From: Odoribacter lunatus
GTDB taxonomy: Bacteria; Bacteroidota; Bacteroidia; Bacteroidales; Marinifilaceae
Assembly (NCBI RefSeq): GCF_943193135.1
Contig: NZ_CALPCZ010000005.1
Coordinates: 45,671-109,670 of the forward strand
Length of the DNA stretch: 64,000 nucleotides
Reading direction: 5' to 3'
Made by a program: the position numbers and the translations under genes. Positions within the stretch are counted from its first letter, which is position 1, and each line of letters opens with the position of its first letter. Below the pieces are notes generated by a model. That model saw only the letters and a program-made list of their open reading frames with translations, was not told the origin of the DNA and made no database searches. Positions 61,596-64,000 of the stretch are shown in pieces.

Positions 61596-63140
61596 ATGTA
61601 TACGGAAATAACACTTAGGATAAGCCCGGAAGATGCTGTGCATGAAGAGGTGTTGAAAAAAGAGGTAGCGCGGAGTGTTAAAGTGGACATAGATAGGATA
61701 AAGCATCTTGAAATAATCCGGCGTTCGGTAGACGCCCGGCAGAGAACGGTATTTCTGAATCTATTTGTAGGCGTCTGGATAGATAGGGTAGAAGAAAGGG
61801 AAAAAGTATTCCTTCCGGCTTATAAAGACGTATTCGACAGGCCTCGTGTCATTGTCGTAGGAGCGGGCCCCGGAGGGCTTTTTTCCGCCTTGCGTCTGAT
61901 AGAGAGGGGATATTGTCCTGTTGTGCTGGAGAGGGGGAAATGTGTAGACAAACGTAAGGGAGATTTGGGACGATTATATAAAACCGGCATAGTGGATGAA
62001 GATTCCAACTTCGGTTACGGCGAAGGGGGAGCGGGAACATTTTCAGACGGCAAACTGTTTACGCGCTCGCAGAAGCGGGGAAATGTGAGGCGGATATTGG
62101 AGATGTTGGTTTACTTCGGCGCCGATAAAAATATATTGATAGATGCCCATCCGCATATCGGGACGGATAAATTGCCGGGAGTCATTGTGAACATAAGGAA
62201 AGCCATCGAAGCGCACGGCGGGCAAGTGTACTTTGATACGCGGGTAACGGATTTGCTGATACGGGACAATCGGATAGAAGGCGTGATAGCCGGTAACCGG
62301 GAATTTTTGGCAAAGCATGTTATTTTGGCTACGGGACACTCCGCCCGGGATACCTATAAAATGTTGCATAACCGGAATGTGTACATGGAGCCGAAAGACT
62401 TTGCCGTCGGTTTCCGGGTAGAACATTCACAGTTCGACATAGATTGCATGCAATACCATACTCGTACGGGAAGGGGGGAATACCTGCCGGCTGCGGAATA
62501 CAACTTTGTGACAAACATAGCCGGGAGGGGAGTATATTCCTTTTGTATGTGTCCGGGCGGAGTTGTCGTTCCGGCAGCTACGGCACCGGGACAGCAGGTT
62601 GTGAACGGTATGTCGGCTTCCGGACGCAATACGCCGTGGGCCAACTCCGCATTGGTTACTTCTGTGGGAGAAGCGGAATTAGCAGCCCTGAACCACCGGG
62701 GACTCTTTGCCGGTATTGAATTTCAGGAAGCATTGGAACGGAAAGCATGGGAAGAGGGAGGAGGCGGATTACATGCACCCGCTCAGGCTCTGACGGATTT
62801 TTTACGTGGGAAAATCACCCGGCATTTGCCTCGGACCTCCTATAAACCGGGCGTGACAACTTCGCCGATACATGCATGGTTTCCTGCCCTTCTTGCCGAA
62901 CGTTTGCAGCAGGGAATAACCTATTTTGGTCGGTGCGCCAGAGGATTTGTTACGGAACAGGCTATTGTTCTGGGAGTAGAAACCCGTACTTCATCCCCCT
63001 TGCGGATAGTGCGCGAAAAAGAACGTTGTGTACATGTCGGGATAGCGGGATTGTACCCGTGCGGAGAAGGAGCGGGATATGCGGGAGGCATTGTATCGGC
63101 GGCAATGGACGGAGAAAAATGCGCGGAAAGTGTTTTTTAA
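61596..63140 (+). CDS. FAD-dependent dehydrogenase (COG2509 type)
   Basis: A 514-aa cytoplasmic flavoprotein of the uncharacterised FAD-dependent dehydrogenase family. The first 85 residues form the small N-terminal domain of this group. The FAD Rossmann motif is VVGAGPGGLFSALRLIERGY near 85-104, followed by GYGEGGAGTFSDGKL near 139 and a C-terminal FAD contact GLYPCGEGAGYAGGIVSAAM near 480. Substrate unknown. It lies 26 bases after porT and may share its transcript. Confidence 0.9.
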   Translation: MYTEITLRISPEDAVHEEVLKKEVARSVKVDIDRIKHLEIIRRSVDARQRTVFLNLFVGVWIDRVEEREKVFLPAYKDVFDRPRVIVVGAGPGGLFSALRLIERGYCPVVLERGKCVDKRKGDLGRLYKTGIVDEDSNFGYGEGGAGTFSDGKLFTRSQKRGNVRRILEMLVYFGADKNILIDAHPHIGTDKLPGVIVNIRKAIEAHGGQVYFDTRVTDLLIRDNRIEGVIAGNREFLAKHVILATGHSARDTYKMLHNRNVYMEPKDFAVGFRVEHSQFDIDCMQYHTRTGRGEYLPAAEYNFVTNIAGRGVYSFCMCPGGVVVPAATAPGQQVVNGMSASGRNTPWANSALVTSVGEAELAALNHRGLFAGIEFQEALERKAWEEGGGGLHAPAQALTDFLRGKITRHLPRTSYKPGVTTSPIHAWFPALLAERLQQGITYFGRCARGFVTEQAIVLGVETRTSSPLRIVREKERCVHVGIAGLYPCGEGAGYAGGIVSAAMDGEKCAESVF

Positions 63141-63180
63141 GGTAAAAATTATTAAAATTCTTCTTTTTTTGAAGTAAAAC

Positions 63181-63211
63181 TTTGTCGAAGTCAATAAAAT
63201 CTATACATTTG
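63181..63211 (+). promoter_or_regulatory. Promoter of the HU gene
   Basis: TTTG at 63181-63184, a 19-base spacer and TACATTTG at 63204-63211: a complete Bacteroidota promoter. Confidence 0.75.
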
Positions 63212-63257
63212 CCCGAAGATAAACAGGTTATAAATTTTAACCCTAAATTTTAATATT

Positions 63258-63527
63258 ATGAATAAAGCACAATTAATTGACGCTATTGCTGAAAAAGCAG
63301 GTTTAACAAAGGCAGATTCTAAAAAAGCATTGGAAGCTTTCGTAGAAACAGTAGGTGAAGCATTGAAAGGTGGTGACAAAGTTGCATTGGTAGGATTTGG
63401 TTCTTTCTCTGTATCTGAAAGAAGTGCAAGAAGTGGTAGAAATCCTCAGACAGGTAAAACTATTACTATTCCTGCAAAGAAAGTTGTTAAATTTAAAGCT
63501 GGCGCTGAATTGGCAGAAAAATGCTAA
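63258..63527 (+). CDS. hup: HU-family histone-like DNA-binding protein
   Basis: An 89-aa nucleoid protein of the HU/IHF family that bends and packs DNA as a dimer. The core [25 protein letters not shown] start, then [34 protein letters not shown] (the beta arm with the conserved RNPQTG) and FKAGAELAE. It has its own strong promoter and terminator, consistent with high expression. Codon use looks optimised (many AAA, GAA and GCT), unlike neighbouring genes. Confidence 0.96.
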   Translation: MNKAQLIDAIAEKAGLTKADSKKALEAFVETVGEALKGGDKVALVGFGSFSVSERSARSGRNPQTGKTITIPAKKVVKFKAGAELAEKC

Positions 63528-63550
63528 TAAAGCAAAAGACAAGATAAGAA

Positions 63551-63577
63551 AGAGTGACCGGCAAGGTCACTCTTTTT
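63551..63577 (+). terminator. Terminator of the HU gene
   Basis: A perfect 9-bp stem AGAGTGACC with GGTCACTCT around GGCAA, followed by T5-6, 23 bases after the HU stop. Confidence 0.92.
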
Positions 63578-63607
63578 TATTTCTTACCCCTTCCGCTTTC
63601 TTTTTAC

Positions 63608-63647
63608 TCAAAAAGAGTATGTTTTGATGCAAAAAGAGCCTCTTTTT
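63608..63647. repeat. Dispersed 41-bp repeat, copy B
   Basis: The second copy of the CAAAAAGAG-containing element first seen at 4147-4189; one T shorter in the middle T run. It sits between the HU terminator and the end of the IS3 element, so it is chromosomal rather than part of the IS. Confidence 0.6.
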
Positions 63648-63655
63648 AGTACAAA

Positions 63656-64000
63656 TGAAGTGCCCCCCAAAAGTTGGACAGGTTACACATTAACCAGTAA
63701 TAGAAAGAGTTCGGTATTGCACCGGACTCTTTCCCTTTAACCGGGCTTTAATTCTTTTATTGTTGTAATAATCAATATATTCATCTAAAGCCTTTATAAA
63801 AGCTTCCGGCGACTCAAATTCCTCAGCATACAGAAGTTCAGATTTCATTATTCCAAAGAAGTTCTCCATCATAGAGTTGTCAAGGCAATTTCCTTTTCGT
63901 GACATACTTTGGATTATATGACGCTCTTCCAATCGTTTACGATAGCCAGCGTGCTGGTACTGCCAGCCTTGGTCAGAGTGGAGTATGAGACCATCAAGAC
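63656..64000 (-). mobile_element. IS3-family insertion sequence, transposase end only
   Basis: The element's 3' terminus starts at about 63656 with TGAAGTGCCCCCCAAAAGTT and GGACA, an IS150-group-like inverted repeat ending. It is followed on the minus strand by the transposase stop at 63690. The other end is beyond the window, so copy integrity and target duplication cannot be judged. Confidence 0.8.
63690..64000 (-). CDS. IS3-family transposase OrfB (5' part cut by window)
   Basis: The C-terminal 103 or so residues of a DDE/rve integrase-type transposase; the 5' part lies beyond base 64000. Reading upward, [10 protein letters not shown] holds the second catalytic Asp region, [20 protein letters not shown] carries the catalytic Glu, and the tail [20 protein letters not shown] then PVQYR is the typical IS3 OrfB ending. 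The frame is intact as far as it can be seen. Confidence 0.93.
   Translation of the reverse strand, partial: LDGLILHSDQGWQYQHAGYRKRLEERHIIQSMSRKGNCLDNSMMENFFGIMKSELLYAEEFESPEAFIKALDEYIDYYNNKRIKARLKGKSPVQYRTLSITG

Overview
The window is a chromosomal segment from a member of the phylum Bacteroidota, order Bacteroidales. The evidence is the recurrent TAnnTTTG -7 promoter element (often with TTTG about 20 bases upstream), a PorT-type type IX secretion protein, a complete MoxR-DUF58-BatABCDE operon, a long-form (671 aa) urocanate hydratase, BACON domains, an NVEALA peptide, a BF3164-like lipoprotein, and a SusC-like TonB motif inside a MuiA protein. The genus cannot be fixed from sequence alone; an Odoribacteraceae-like gut organism is a reasonable guess.

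Layout. 0-4.1 kb: thioredoxin reductase, a DUF2027/Smr protein, urocanate hydratase. 4.36-7.8 kb: a minus-strand NVEALA peptide plus BF3164-type lipoprotein, divergent from a histidine kinase/response regulator pair. 7.8-12.3 kb: a triplicated-repeat membrane protein, signal peptidase I and pyruvate phosphate dikinase. 12.5-19.3 kb: a plus-strand run with a TIGR01212-type radical SAM protein, a ProX-like editing protein, an ACT-like protein, ffh, folD, a fused SpmA/SpmB-like protein and mnmA, followed by tRNA-Pro(GGG). 19.6-25.2 kb: accessory island-like DNA with a Sel1 protein, a BACON/LRR lipoprotein with 63-bp repeats, an Nmad2-like protein, a BRO protein, and fragments of a second BRO gene and an MscS channel gene. 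25.5-32.3 kb: a CPA2 antiporter, an MGMT protein with a tail like that of an M3 peptidase, a MATE exporter behind a structured leader, and three exported redox-type proteins in an apparently GC-rich block. 32.5-40.7 kb: a frameshifted MmcQ/YjbR gene, a YczE-like membrane protein, and a TolC-MacA-MacB-type efflux operon ending in a LytS/LytTR two-component pair. 40.7-48.6 kb: M3 peptidase, cmk-ispH-pfkA, priA, and a small membrane protein. 48.7-57.1 kb: moxR-DUF58-hypothetical-batABCDE. 57.1-63.5 kb: dnaX in two frames joined by an A11 tract, a MuiA-like protein, porT, an FAD-dependent oxidoreductase, and an HU protein. The right edge enters an IS3-family insertion sequence.

Most of the window is housekeeping DNA. 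The best leads for something new are: (1) the A11 slippage site in dnaX, which would give gamma and tau from one gene; (2) the NVEALA/BF3164/two-component locus; (3) the exported redox trio with its structured leader next to a MATE pump; and (4) the patchwork island after tRNA-Pro. All functions were assigned by reading protein motifs by eye, with no database search.
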